Shown one piece after another: positions 1-13,500 of a DNA stretch of 64,000 nucleotides (position 1 is the stretch's first letter; every line of letters starts with the position of its first letter). Source of the stretch: Pocillopora verrucosa (Eukaryota; Cnidaria; Anthozoa; Scleractinia; Pocilloporidae). Under the pieces are notes generated by a model. That model searched no databases and was not told the DNA's origin. It saw nothing but the letters and a program-made list of their open reading frames with translations. The DNA lies in assembly GCF_036669915.1 (NCBI RefSeq), contig NC_089314.1, positions 5,305,667-5,369,666 of the forward strand, read 5' to 3'. The position numbers and the translations under genes were made by a program.

Positions 1-119
1 GAGACAATGCCTGAAACTGTTAACTTTAATGACCATGCTTACACCAGTGTATTTTACAACACAATACTCCACAATAACAGGCTCATGAATTTAGTATTGC
101 ATTTCACATCCTGACCGTG
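1..119. other. left edge, no gene recognised
   Basis: No exon, RNA gene or repeat boundary can be supported here. The NLR gene to the right has no start codon inside the window, so this stretch is probably intronic sequence of that gene. Confidence 0.4.
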
Positions 120-1845
120 AAGAAATACCTTATGATTGAACCTTTCCATTGTACTTTTAAAATTCTCAAATCTGATTGGTTCACTGCATAACATCCATGC
201 TTTCATTATTACCTAAGGGCATTCTTCTCCCCCTCAGAATATTTTATGGCTTTTAACAGCTACGTGTTTGATCTGATTATTATCTTAAATCTTTGTTTAT
301 CTCTGGTTTGAATGTTCCTTTTGATTTATTAATTGTATTGCCTGTTGTTTTCTCACATGAAGTGGTGTTATTCTGCCTTTTTGCTTTTGTTGTAGTTGAT
401 TAAGTCTACTACCTTTTGTTGCACTTTCACTGAATTTGTTAATACTGGTACCTTCAAAATGTTGTCCTTATTTTCCTCTGAATTGAACTGTGCAACAGCC
501 ATGTACTTTTGCATGATGATATTTTCCACCAAATTAGAAGCCAGATGCAAAAAATAAGTAACTAACTAAAGGTAATTTGAAGGGAGAGAAAATTTATAGA
601 TTAGTCTACACTGCAACATAGTTGTATCCCATTTTTCCCCTCTATATATCAGATCTTCTTATAGTTTACTGTGTCCCAAGGCGTAAGTGAAATTATTTAA
701 CAGATGAAATCCTCTTTTTCGTAGAAAAAGGAAAGAGGAGAAAAAGAAGAATGTCCCCCGGCTGCAGTAACCAGAATCCTAAACAATTAAAAGTTGCATC
801 TGGGGACTTAGCAGGTTTGTTGGCTATGATTGAATCCCAATAATGTATAAGTGTTTAATTATAATGCTGTTGAATAGAAGATTGAAGATTATCAGAAATT
901 TTGTGTATGAGATTTAATTTTAGGAGATGAGAAGGAGTTATTTAGGAAATTTATCAAAATGAAGTTGATGTAAATGAAGAAATGCACTTATGATAAACCC
1001 TTAACATTGCACTTTTAAAGTCCTCAAATATGATTGGTTCACTGAATTACATCAATGTTTTCATTATTACAACATTCTCCTCCCCCTCAGAATATTTTAT
1101 GGCTTTTAACAGCTAGCTTATTTATCTGATTATTACCTTAAATCTTTGTTTATCTCTGGTTTGAATGTTCCTTTTGATTTATTAATTGTATTGCCTGTTG
1201 TTTTCTCACATGAAGTGGTGTTATTCTGCCTTTTTGCTTTTGCTTTTGTTGTAGTTGATTAAGTCTACTATCTTTTGTTGCACTTTCACTGAATTTGTTA
1301 ATACTGGCAACTTCAAAATGTTGCCCCTATTTTCCTCTGAATTAAACTGTGCAACAGCCTTGTATTTTTGCAAGCTGATATTTTCCACAAAATTAGAAGC
1401 CACATGCTGAAAATATGTTAACTATTAAGTAATTTGAAAAGAGAAAATTTGTAGATTAGTCTACTCTGCAGCATAGTTGTATCCCATTTTTCCCCTCTAT
1501 ATATTAGATCTTCTTATAGTTTACTGTGTTCCAAGGCATAAGTGAAATTATTTAACAGATGAAATCCTCTTTTTTTGCAGGAAAAGGAAAGAGGAGAAAA
1601 AGGAGAATGTCCCCTGGCTGCAGTAACCAGGATCCTAAACAAACAAAAGTTGCTTCTGGGGACTTAGCAGGTTTGTTGGCTATGACTGAATCCTAATACT
1701 ATAGAAATTTTTAATTATAATGTTGCTGAATAGAAGATTCAAGATTATCAGAAATTTTGTGTTAGAGATTTCATTTTAGGAGATGATAAGTGGTCATAGA
1801 AAAATAAGTTACATGGCAATTTGTCAATATGAAGTTGATGGAGAT
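120..1845 (+). repeat. tandem duplication of about 856 bp carrying an exon
   Basis: Two adjacent copies, roughly 120-975 and 976-1845, align almost base for base with small indels. Landmarks such as the segment beginning TCAGAATATTTTATGGC (about 236 and 1087) and the exons at 725 and 1581 recur at an offset near 856 bases. Each copy holds one 90-nt exon with a pyrimidine tract and AG before it and a GT after it. Divergence is low but visible (several substitutions per 100 bases), so the event is fairly recent but not brand new. Confidence 0.85.
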
Positions 1846-4800
1846 AAAAGTTAACCCTGATGTTCTTTGTGATGCATGTTGCTTGGTGTAGTCCTTTTAC
1901 AGAGCAGTCAACTAGAGGATTATGGGTGGTGTGCATGTGTGTGCATGTGCACCCGTGTGTGTGTGTTTATATACAGTATCTTACTTATATATCATACTAT
2001 ATCACACAATGGTATCATTCTTTTTCATTGGTGTTATGGTAGCAGCATAGGGCTTGGGATACATGATTTAATTAATTCTCCAAACATTAGTAAAAGCTTT
2101 GGTGAGTAGCACAGATGATGCTACATTGGATTATCTTGAATGAGCTCCAGGCCTGAGTTATGTGTTGGGTTATTTTATTATCTATGGCTGTTACTTATTA
2201 CCAGAGTCAGCCTCTACTTAAATGTGACCAGTAAGATTTGATTTCTAAATTCTTCGCTATTTTTGCTTGCGGTGATCCTGAGCACTGATTGGCACAATTG
2301 AACTAAGTTGGAAATGTTTGTTTCCTTTAATGTGATTTGTTTATCTCATGGACAAGACCCCAGTAACATAATTTATTCTTTACTGTAGTAAAACAAGGCA
2401 CACCAACAAATGATGAACTACAGAAATTAGGCAAAAGAATTGGTGTCAAGTGGGATACGCTTGGGCGTCGCCTGGGAGTCGAGGAGGCAGAACTAGAGAA
2501 TATAGAACAAAGACACAAGGATTTGGAGAAGAGAGGATACGCCATGTTAATGCACTGGAAACAGAAGAATAGTTCTGCAGCAACTTATCAAATTTTGAAT
2601 GCTGCATTACAGGATGAACGCGTGCAGCGCAAAGACCTAGCAGAGCAAATTTGTGACAATCATGGTAATTATTTTCAAAAACTTTAATTAATTAGAAATA
2701 ATTGAAATGATTTATTCCGTGACAGTGAATTTTGTACTAAGCAGACGCTGACCAAAGTTTGATTTCCTTTTCCCATGTTTACTGTAAACCAAACCTGCTT
2801 TAAGAGGACATCGCTATTAAGTGGACGCATGCAGACACTTAAATTAAGCCCATCTGTGACCCAAAACCAGGCAGTTAAAATATTTCATTATCAGTTTACA
2901 AATGATGGGTGGGTTGGGGGGGGGGGGATTATGGTGGTAGGTTGTTTAATTGTCCATTAACAGATTCTGACGTCATACCTTAAGCCTGAGACCCAGCTGT
3001 TCACAATTAGTCTTAAATTGTACATGCCATTGAAATGTATCATGGGTGAACATTCATCATTTTAATGATTGTTTTTAATCGGGATTTTTTTTTTCTTGAA
3101 ACAGACATACCAGACGTACCCAGAAATCATTTTGATGTGAAAATCTGCCGGCGTAAACTTGCAGAGCATTACAAAAGAACCGCCACGGTGCCAACCTCTG
3201 TGTGGTCCAAGAAATGTGCCGTGAATATTCACGAGATCTACACTCGACTGTCCTTGGTGAAAGAAGAACAAACCCCAGCTGGGTCATCACAGGCTGGACT
3301 GAATCACTACACTGATGTGCTCGCTGAAAACAAGAACGGATTGCCTTCAAACAGGATACTCTTGCAAGGGCAGACTGGAATTGGGAAGAGCACGTTTGTG
3401 AAGAAACTGGCTATGGACTGGGCTGAACTTGACGAAAACAGGTTGACAGATGAACAGAGAGCTATCCTGAAGAAGTTCGAGCTTGCTGTTATTATTGATC
3501 TCAAAAAGGTATCTAAATACCAAAACCTCAGAGATATCATAAGCGCCTCCCATATTTTTGCCGATGAGGACACAGCCATGAAGGACGGTCTGCTGAGTTA
3601 CATCACCCACAACCAAGACAAAGTTCTCCTCGTTTTTGATGGATACGACGAATATCGTTTCGGAAGCAACTCTGAAATCTTTGAGATATTCAAAGGAAAC
3701 AAGCTGAGAAACTGTTGTGTGTTGATAACAACTCGAATTTCCAAAGCGGATGAGCTGAAAGAGTTTAAGAACGTGCATGCTGAGATCACTGGGTTCAGTG
3801 GAGAGGACAGCTACTCCTTTATGGTCAGAATGCTTGGTGACGAAACACAAGCCGGCGCATTACAGGATCATCTTTACGAGAGAAACCTGTACGATCTGGC
3901 GAGAGTTCCGCTACTTCTCCTGTTCTTTTGCACTTTGTGGAAAAAAGGAAGCGTACAGAGCTTTCCTGACTCCAAAACAACATTGTACATTGAAATCGTT
4001 CAGTACGTTTTGAATCATAATGCAGCGAAATGTTTTCCTGCTAACTTTCGCAAAGTTGAAGATTTCAAAGAGATTCTGGCTAAAAATTTGAAAGGTGGCG
4101 TTAGAATGTCTTATGGAAGACGATAATGTATTTGAGTATGATCAACTGTCCCATGCCATCCGGATTTGCGAAGAAAGTCGGATTATAGGCTTACTTCAAG
4201 TCAGTGAGTACTCAGAGAATCTTCGACCAGCAGGGATGGTATCGTTTATTCACAAGAGCATACAAGAATTCTTAGCAGCGTGGTATATTAACTACAGATG
4301 TGTCCCTGAAGGAAATCTCGGTGAAATTAATGACCGCACCCGAACTTTGGACGACTGTAGATCCTTAGAAAATGTTTTTCAATTTGTTTGCGGTTTGTCT
4401 GATGATGGAGCAGTGAAAATTTTTGAACATTTGAAATCGGTTAGAATTTCTGACTCAGAACTGGATTTGTCAAAAATGATACCTGATGGGACAGACGAGC
4501 CACTGTGTGACATTACAAGGAAGCGCCAGTGTTATTTTACCCTGGTAAATAGTTCATTTGGTGAAGTTCAATCCAAAACTGAAGTCTTAAGACATTATTT
4601 AAATTGCACTGATGGGATAATCTTTGTTGAGAGAGGATCAGTTCGTGAAATTATACCCGAACGGAGAATTTTAAATGGAGTTACTCTTAATAGAGACGTA
4701 ATTTTTTTTTTCTTCTAGATTGTTGGAAATATACGATTCTATCAAGTTTCTCAATTGTTTGGACGTTCCCCTTAGGATGACTGAGAATTCAGTGGTTGTC

Positions 4801-5769
4801 GCAGTTGGGGAATTTTTAAGAAAGTTTGAAGCTATCAGATGTACTCCGTGTGATTTCACGTGCATTCTTCATTACCATAACGGCCAGGTGTTTTTTTACA
4901 TTACTCGTTTATTCCTGTGTTGTAATGACCATGTTGACTTATTTGATGTCACCAACTTGACTTCCACTCCATCCCACTCCACAAGTTCGTCATCAGAGAG
5001 ATTCTGTTTGAAATATCTAAGCTTTCTTTACAATTATACAGGTGTCAACGAGCAAACGATGAAATGTCTTGTTACCATTTTTAGAGATTGTAAGAATTTA
5101 AAACATATTTTATTTCCGAGTGTAACTAAACATACTTGTAAACTTCTTCAATATGTACCAAACACCCGTACGTGTCGGGTACACCTTGGTTCTTTCCTAT
5201 TAGTTCCTATTGGCTGGCCGTCACTGACGTCAGCCGACGTAACGAAGCTCGCTGGTTTGTTACCACAGTTTAACAATCTAGTCTCCCTTTACCTTATCTT
5301 AAATGGCTGTTGTGCTGAAGCAGTAAACAAACTGGTTTCTAGTATCAGGCACAAGACTGTTGAGAAACTGGGACTGCGTGGCATTAAACTGACTCCAGTC
5401 ACAGCCGCCGCGCTTGGTCGGTCAATTTCTGAAATGTCGTCCTTACGTGAGCTCTCGATATCTGGGCCGAAAAGAGGGTTTCTAGAAACAAACGAGATTG
5501 AGGCATCACCAACAGGATTTGACAGAACATCTCTGGTTTCACAATTATTTACGTTCAACACAGGAGGTTGTCGTTTCTTACCCAGTTTGCGTGATTTAGA
5601 ACTTTCGCGTTTAAATTTGAATGAACGGGGCTTACGTGAGCTGTTGGATAATTGGAAATTCTTCTCAGAGCTGAGATACTTAAGCCTATATGACAATCCA
5701 CTGGGTGACAAGGACACGGTTCACTCTATGGTGAAAAAAGCACTGCCTCGGGTTCATGTTTTTTATTGA
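725..5769 (+). CDS. NLR-type gene: Death domain-NACHT-LRR, 5' partial, two frame breaks
   Basis: Probable intracellular pattern sensor. Exons: 725-814 and 1581-1670 (duplicate linkers), 2389-2664, 3105-5769; every junction is phase 1 and keeps the frame open. The linkers encode a basic stretch, KGKRRKRR, that could act as a nuclear signal. Exon 2389-2664 is a Death domain with the fold-typical W..L.RRLGV and a second Trp in MLMHWKQ. The long exon carries a NACHT ATPase with Walker A GQTGIGKS (about 3367-3390) and Walker B LLVFDGYDEY (about 3630-3660), a winged-helix-like region ending FIHKSIQEFLAAWY, then leucine-rich repeats. The frame breaks twice. Near 4090-4126 the reading moves +1, equivalent to loss of two bases beside GAAAGGTGG. 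At the T run 4702-4711 a stop at 4716 ends the second frame and the third opens. All three segments stay long and conserved, so either pseudogenisation is very recent or the assembly has indel errors. The 5' end lies outside the window. Confidence 0.82.
2389..2664 (+). CDS. Death-domain exon of the NLR gene
   Basis: This 276-nt exon is preceded by a pyrimidine tract ending TGTAG and followed by GTAATT. Entering in phase 1 it gives about 91 open codons. Key positions are Trp in GVKWDTLGRRLGV, a run of acidic and basic helices, HWKQK, then ATYQILNAAL and DLAEQIC. The pattern closely matches the first two Death domains of the gene at 16137-20155, so the two genes probably share an ancestral exon. 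Confidence 0.82.
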
Positions 5770-7556
5770 TAACGCCAAGTTCATTCACCAAGTGAAGGAC
5801 ACAGACGTTTGCACTGACAGAAGGAATGATTGTCTTTAGTATCGCGTCACTTAAGTATCACGTCTGCCACTTACATTGCCTGACGTCATGGAATGTCAAT
5901 TGTAACAACAGGCAATGGAACTTGTCTCCAGCTACTTGTTAGATGACTAGAGTTTACATTTTATTTTAGGTTAGAATCAAGAACTATTAATTAATGTTTT
6001 AATTTTTAACGGAGAAAGGTTCGAATGTATGAAAAACTTTCAATAGGTAATTAAAAATTCATGGAATTGGATCAGCCTTCCAAGTTTTATTCATTTTTAT
6101 TTTGGTACGTGAGAGGAGCGCATAGTGTCGAGTGCGCGAAGCGAGAGTCCTTGCGGAGCACAAAAAACGAAGAGAATAATGTTCTCGTCTAAGACTTAAT
6201 AAAAAGACGGTTTCTCGACTTCTCCTCAAGTCATTACCATATCTTTATAACATTTTCCCTCACGTCACTACGAAATTGCGTGTCAAGTTTAAATCAACAC
6301 GAGTCTGCTTCAGATAAGCTTAAATTCATTTTGTCTCCATAATTAGTGAAGGCAAATATGTAAACAAGAGCAGTTTTTATATTTGAAAAAAAGTATTTTT
6401 CAATACGATCATAGCATGCAGATACGTGGACGGGCTCTGAAAACAGTGCTCTAAACGATGAGCCAAGACAAAGTGGATGGTCTGTGAACAGGTCACCATA
6501 GGATGTTTTCTTTTAAAATTTACGTTGAAAAAATAACATTTCATTGCATCCTACCTAAAGTCTAAAATTGATAGATATTGATGTAGAACAGTTTCCTCCA
6601 TGGTCAAAAATAGTATAGTTCCTCAAATTGGCATATGAGTTGTCCATAGTCTACTTCATACTTCTGTCATCATCAGGGAACACACAGAGGGAGAGACTTT
6701 TTTTGAAAAAAAAAAAAGAAAAAGAAAAAAGAAAAAAGTCCTGCTAAGCATGCCTTCACCCCCCTGCCTTATTGGCTTAAGGTGATGAGTTTGCCTTAAG
6801 CCTACCCCCTCCCTCCCCTATTCAAAAATTTGCCAAGTGACTTAATGCACGTGAAGAGTTCTTATAACTATTAATAAAGGGTGTAAGTTTCTAAAGAAAC
6901 CAAGGTGCTGTGTCGGGGTAGATGGGGAGTATAACAAGATAATTTTAGTTTCACCAACTGAGTTGATAATGTAAATTGGCTTTCGTAAAGAGTTTCTAAA
7001 GCTTTTTTTTGTTTTTCTGAAGCCTCTCAGCAGGCCAGCCTTTAAAATCTGATTGGCTGTAATGAGTAAAGCTTTAAACCACAGTCAAAAAAGTTAAGTA
7101 AGGCTGTAGGTTTGTCTGCTCGTAGTCAAAACCTTGGGTACTGTTTCTTCCCATATAGACCTCCCAACCAGTAATTAGCATTTATCTATGCCTGACTGCT
7201 TCTTTTGCAAGGCAAAAAGCTCCCCAGAGGCCTCTATCAGAGTTTCTTGGGTAACAACTTTCTTACCAAATTTGTTTGCTATTTTTCTAGAATAAACAAA
7301 AACAGCTGTTCTTCAGTAACCCAACCAAAATATGGGGAGTTATAGGGGTGTACTCCTTGTTGGTATATCCCATGTCCAGTGTAGTATCTAAATAATATTA
7401 TTTCTCTTTCATTCCCCACCTGGCATGCATATTTACATATTACATTGGAGGAAATAGTATTCAGTGCAACATCACTTTGAGCACACACGTGCAACTACCA
7501 TTTTCATTTCATATTAGATGTTTATTACATTTTCATCATTTATAGCATAAAATTAT
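5770..7556. other. intergenic, convergent gene ends
   Basis: This lies between the stop of the NLR gene and the 3' end of TMEM199. I see no coding exon. It holds a purine-rich stretch around 6700-6740 and one end of a dispersed inverted-repeat family at 6957-7005 (GAGTTGATAATGTAAATTGG). Confidence 0.5.
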
Positions 7557-7562
7557 TTTATT
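7557..7562 (-). terminator. AATAAA poly(A) signal of TMEM199
   Basis: On the minus strand AATAAA starts about 28 nt past the TMEM199 stop codon, a plausible position for 3'-end formation with a short 3' UTR. Other AATAAA-like sites lie further on, so which one is used is inferred. Confidence 0.45.
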
Positions 7563-7590
7563 TTTAATTGAAAACTAATTTTCAGCTCAA

Positions 7591-10500
7591 TCAAATCTCC
7601 ACTCTAGCCATAAAATACAATTCAGCAATTGCTACAATGAATGCCAGCAAAACTCCAATAATCACTTGCTGAAACAAAAAGAAAAAATAATGATCAGTTA
7701 TTTGATTCCAACCAGGTCAGGGATTACTCAGTTCACTGCCCTCTTTTAGCTGAACTGTCAGATTAAAAATCACTCTGAATTCTCCATGTTTGTTGACAAA
7801 GGTTCATAGGTTAATTTTAGACTGTTATTGACCAAAAGTTACAACTGAAGAGGTTTTCCAAAGGCCATGATTTTGGGTCAAAGTTAATCTCAACTTCACA
7901 AACATTTCTTACTCTGGCTAGCTTTAACTTGTGCCAAGGGAATTTTTCAAAACACAAAAGCCCCAATTTCTGAGCACGGAGGATATTTTATGAGTGGCTT
8001 TGTGGCTCTGTGAATCTCCACTGCTTTTACAGACTTTGCGTGAATAATTGTTTCTATAATAAGTAAATACCACAACAACACAGAAAGCAAAAAGTAAGCC
8101 TGTTTCTGTTGATAAACCAAGAAATGGTCTGAAATTGAACTCTTGAGGTGTGATTTTGACTTATTCCTTTGGGTACTCAGAGGTAAATAGTACTTGCTAA
8201 TCACTTCCAAACTAGCCAATCGGCATGTGCAAAAAGTACTATTTACCCGTGCGGGCAGGGGCAGGGGGGGGTATATTAAAACCTCATAGAATTAAAATGG
8301 GGGTCCATATTTTTCCCTTAAAACTTGCTTCAGTCTAAGCCTCTCCCTGCTCCAGAGCTACAGCTGTAAGTATTGTTGCATAACACCTTTCAAAGTTACA
8401 TACCACAGCAATGGAAGGAAAAGCGTACTGTGATGCAATGTAACCAAATGTGAATGTTGCACTTATTGACAACAGGAAGTTGATTATTGAAGACAACTGT
8501 TTGCCACCAGAGCGAACTGAAAGGAAAAACAGGAGTCACAGTTTTAGCATGTGTTGGAGGAAACAAATTGGTCACAGATATGAATTACTATGAAAAACCC
8601 ACAAGGAAATAAATAGTGATATCAGCCAAATATTTAACAGATTTAAGTGATATTGCAGAAAAGAAGACTGAGCTTAAATTACAGCTCACCTGAAAGGATT
8701 ATTTCTCCAACATGAATTGTTTCATTAAATTTTTATCAGATTCCACCACAGGAAAACCAGAACCCACCAAAATTTGTATCACTCCCTACCTGTGGCTCTT
8801 AAGTACAGTTTGTAGTGGCACCCAACAAGTATCTGGGAGACATGGGTTTGAATCACATTGAAGCTAAAATTTTTTAAGCCTCTTTTCTGCAATTGCCATA
8901 ATTGTAGCTCACCAACAAGGCCCATTTCTCCACTTGAGTTTCATCTGCACATTTAGATTATGTAATTAATTTCAATAAAATTGTCAACACTCACCTTCTT
9001 GTCCAAATTGCATTCCATCAGTTTGATGCCACTACAGAGAAAAACAAAGAAAACCGGAGTTAAGAACACACAAGCTCCAAAAAATTCACAATTTCTTAGC
9101 AGACCAAAAAGGGCTTGTGAAGAAACAAATGTTACTTTTTGGTACAAAGAATGTTCTATTCTTATATTTGATTTTTGGAATTCCTTTTGATGTTCAAAAT
9201 CAACATTTCCTAATTGGGCATGTAGGAATTATGGTTTCAAACTATGTAACCACCCCCCAAACTGCAAGCATTACAATATTGAAAGTTTCAGCTCTAACCC
9301 CTCACACCCTAATATCAGAATGCATATTCTCCATACTGTTCTCTAAACATTTCCTAAGATGCCAACATGGAGAATTTGTCTAACAATCAAGAGTTTATTC
9401 AGTGGGTGATCAGCTGCTTTATTCTCCTGACCTTAATTTTTGATTCAAGGGTGATATGGTAAGGAGAAATTAGATGCCAGTCACTCTTAGAAGTTAAAGG
9501 GTTAATTATTCAGGTCAGTCTACTCATTTCTGTACCATCCCACCACTTTGCCTCAGACAAAGTAAAATATAATTATTCTCAGGCTACCCTTGGGAAAAAA
9601 AATGCTAACAAAGTCAAGATCTTGGTGGTCTCTTATCAGGAATTTGCCTTTGCTTGGTTTCCCTGTGCCCTAATGTCTCAGCCCTACCAAGCTCACAGTT
9701 ATTTTAATTACTTCTATTAGTTTTATGACCTTAAATGACTCCCATAGTGGTAAGATGCAGACACTGATACTAGGTGTCGCAAGATGGAGGAAATGACATT
9801 ATGTTTGAAAGTAAGTTTTCAGTGACTTAAGGTATCACAGAAGGAAAAATCACTATTTTCATTCTAACTGAAATAGCATAAAAATTATTTGTGCTACCCC
9901 TATAAAATGTGAATTACAAGAACAATCTCTCTAGCTCTCTCAAAGAACTAAAGTAAGTATAGACTTGATAATGATTGAGCAATTTCAAAAACTCTACAGT
10001 GTAATGTACAACTCTACAAAGTAATGTTATCAGCTGAACAATTAGGTTACTAAGGAAAATTCAAGGTCAAAGCATTTGTATACAAATTTTTAGTATGTTG
10101 AAGGTAATTTGCCAACAGCAAAGTTACCCTTTTGATCTCAAAGCCTGATCACTGCCATGTTTCATTTACAGTACTTCTATGAACAAGTGCCCATGAACTG
10201 ATAAGGGTCTGTGGTGTTCGGATGGCACGAGAAACGGAGATATATTCTTTGATTTCAACACAGAACTTTTAATAACTTCTAACATGTGTCGTCGCCATTA
10301 CCGGAAGTGATCATACATCGAATCATGAACGGAAGCGAGGCTGAATTAATGTAAACGTAAATCGAATACAGCACATCTCCCCCTTTAAGATAATAAAAGA
10401 GAAACTACTTAGACATACTTGTTTCTTATCTAGCGTGAAATTCAAAATCAAAACAACGTCAATCAAATGTCCTCAAGTAATCGTCATTTTGTTAAGAAAC

Positions 10501-13500
10501 ACATCCTGGGTAGCTATTGTCGTTTGCCTCTGCACTAAGTCTCACACACACTAGAATACGCGTTCATAGTTATGACTTTCTGTCTGAGAAACCAGAGAAA
10601 ATCTGGCCAGAAAGTATAACTTCACTTATGGCACATAATCCTTCAATCTAGATGAGGGCTTAGATTGACGGCCAGATCTGGTGTACACTTTTGATGTGCC
10701 AGTTCCTTCTGCAGTGTTAGCAGTTTGGGGTGAAGGAAGTTTAGGTGATGGAGGTACTGGCACCGGTGTGGGTTTGGCTGGAGATGTAGCTGCAGCTGGG
10801 GGTGGGGGTGGTATCTTGTTGATCTGTACTCTATTCCTTCTATATGACCCAGTGTCCGTATGGATCACATAAGAACGAGGTGTGCACTTCTCCACTACTA
10901 TTCCAGACTGTCCTCTGTCTTGTACCATCACTTCATCTCCCTTCTCTAAGGGAACAAGAGGCCTCGCTGAATGCCTTCTGTCAAAGTGCAGCTTCTGTTT
11001 GGTTTTGTGATTGTCTTCAAACTGACGTAGGGCATGATTCTGCACAAGGTTTGGGGACAGCTGAGACGGGGCCACCGGCACTTTGGTTTTTAGCCTCCTT
11101 GACATCATTAGCTCAGCTGGAGAATAACCATTAGCCAATGGTGTCGCTCTATACTGTAGCAAAGCAAGATAAGGATCTTGAGAGCCAGCTAGGAGACGTT
11201 TAGCTGTTTGCACTGCTCTCTCTGCTTCACCGTTGCCTGAAGCATGACCTGGGCTGCTAGTGACATGTCGAAACCCGTAATCTAAAGTGAACATCTTAAA
11301 TTCCCTTGATGTATAGTAGCTGGCATTGTCAGATTTTACTTGATCTGGAATTCCGAATCTGGAAAATGCACGTTTCATCCTGTCTATGACCTCTGCTGAG
11401 GCGGTTGAACTCAGACTAGCTACCTCTATCCATCTGGAGTAGTAATCAATCATTACTAAATACAGTCTTTTATTGAGTTCATAGACATCAGTGGCTATGT
11501 ATTGCCATGGTCGTTGTGGGAGCATGGTAGGAACTAGAGGTTCTGGAGGATTTTTCCTGTTAGACTGACACTTGCGACAGTTTTCAATTAACTCCTCTAT
11601 ATTCTTCATCATGCTTGGCCACCACACTGTGTTTCTGGCCAATGCCTTGCACTTGACAATCCCTTGGTGACCGTCGTGGATCTTATCCAGGACTTCCAAT
11701 TTCATAGACGATGGTATAACGACTCGAGGTCCCATCATCAACAGCCCTTTAACCACTGTCAGCTCTGCTCTATGAGCAAAATAAGGGCTGACTAAACCCT
11801 TGACATTATGTTTTTCAGGCCAACCTTCAGCTACATAGTTCATAATTTGCCTGCATGCTTCATCCTCCTGTTGATGGATCATAATATCATCTAATTTGCT
11901 ATCACTGATAGGCATTCCAGCTATGACTTGATGAGCATATAAGTTCACTTCCTCATGAAATGAATCACCTGATTTGGCTGGTGTTGGAGAACGGGATAGC
12001 GTGTCGGCAGTGTACAACAGTTTTCCTGGCACATGAACAGGTGTGAACGAGTATCTCATGAGCCTCATTCTCATTCGTTGAATACGTACGGGTAGTTGAT
12101 CCAACTCCTTCGTGGATAGCAGTGGTACAAGAGGCTTATGATCAGTCTCTAGTATAATATCCTTTCCCAGAATGTAATCTGTGAATCGTTCACATGCGAA
12201 GGTACTAGCTAAGGCCTCCTTTTCAATCTGGGCGTACCTTTTCTCTACATCCAGAAGGCTTTTGGACGCATACGCCACTGGCGCCCACCTGTCACCGTGC
12301 TTTTGCAAAAGCACTCCGCCAAGTCCGTATGAAGACGCATCTGCTGACACCTTGGTCTCTAGTGAAGGATCATATATTTGCAACACTGGGCTGCTCGTCA
12401 AGCATTGTTTAATCTCTTTAAAAGCCTGTTCCTGTGCTGGACCCCAGCACCATGCACTGTGAGAGCTCAAGAGTTCACGTAGAGGTTGTGTCATAGTAGC
12501 AAGGTTGGGTACAAACTTCATGAGCTGGTTCACTGTACCCATCAGACCTCTTACCTCACTCACATTCTCTGGAGCACGCATTTTCAATATAGCCTCAACC
12601 TTCTCTGGAGAGCTTTCCACACCATTAACTCCGATCCGATGACCTAGAAAGTCAATCTGGCTTTTGCTGAATTGGCACTTATCCTTATTCAAGGTGACAC
12701 CTGCTGCTTTCAGCCGTGTTAATGTCTGTACGAGTCTCTCGTCATGTTCCTCCTGGTTCTTTCCGAACACGACAATGTCATCCATGAGACATACCACACC
12801 TTGTTGACCACCTAGTATTCGGTAGATCTCACTCTGAAACTTCTCAGGGCCAGATTTGATACCGAAGGGAATTCGCTTATATCGAAATCGACCAAATGGT
12901 GAGATGAACGTGGTCAGTTTCCTTGAATCTTCATCCAAGCAGATTTGGTGGAAGCCCGCATTGGCATCCAGTTTAGAGAAAACCTTAGCACCTCCCATCA
13001 GAGCAATTGTATAATCTACTGTGGGGAGCATGATTCTTTCTCTCTTCACTACTTCGTTAAGCTTCGTGAGATCCACACAGATCCTCACTTTGCCATTTCC
13101 TTTAGGCACCACGACCATAGGAGAACACCATTCCGATGGTTCTGTGCACCGTTCTATAACATCTAGCTCGATAAGCTTGTCAAGTTCAGCTTTGGCTAGA
13201 GGAAGTAGTGGAATAGATATCCTCCTGGGAGTCATCACACTGTATGGCTCTGCGTTTTGCTCGATCTTAATCTTATATTCTCCTTCTAGCTTTCCTAAGC
13301 CTTTGAACATTGATCCGAACTCCGCTGACTGGATAGGATCTGACGTAACTTTTCCAATGAACTTAACGACACCTAGATCTGCACAAGCGTCTCTACCTAG
13401 CAATAGAGAGCCTTTGGGGAACACATATATATCCTCTGTGATTGTCTGATCACCTTTCTTTAGTTCTGCAGTAAAGAATCCAAGAGTTGAAAGGTTGCTT

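Noticed and set aside
3347..3850. 167-codon minus-strand frame opposite the NLR exon
   Set aside because: It lies antisense to the conserved NACHT frame, which has Walker A and B. It shows no family motif of its own and is a shadow of the coding strand.
4698..4718. Possible intron GTAATTTTTTTTTTCTTCTAG bridging the second NLR frame break
   Set aside because: It has perfect-looking GT and AG ends and a pyrimidine tract but is only 21 bases, far too short for a spliceosomal intron. An indel in the T run explains the break better.
10681..13449. Several plus-strand frames inside the retrotransposon
   Set aside because: All are antisense to the intact 1300-codon gag-pol frame and have no recognisable domains.
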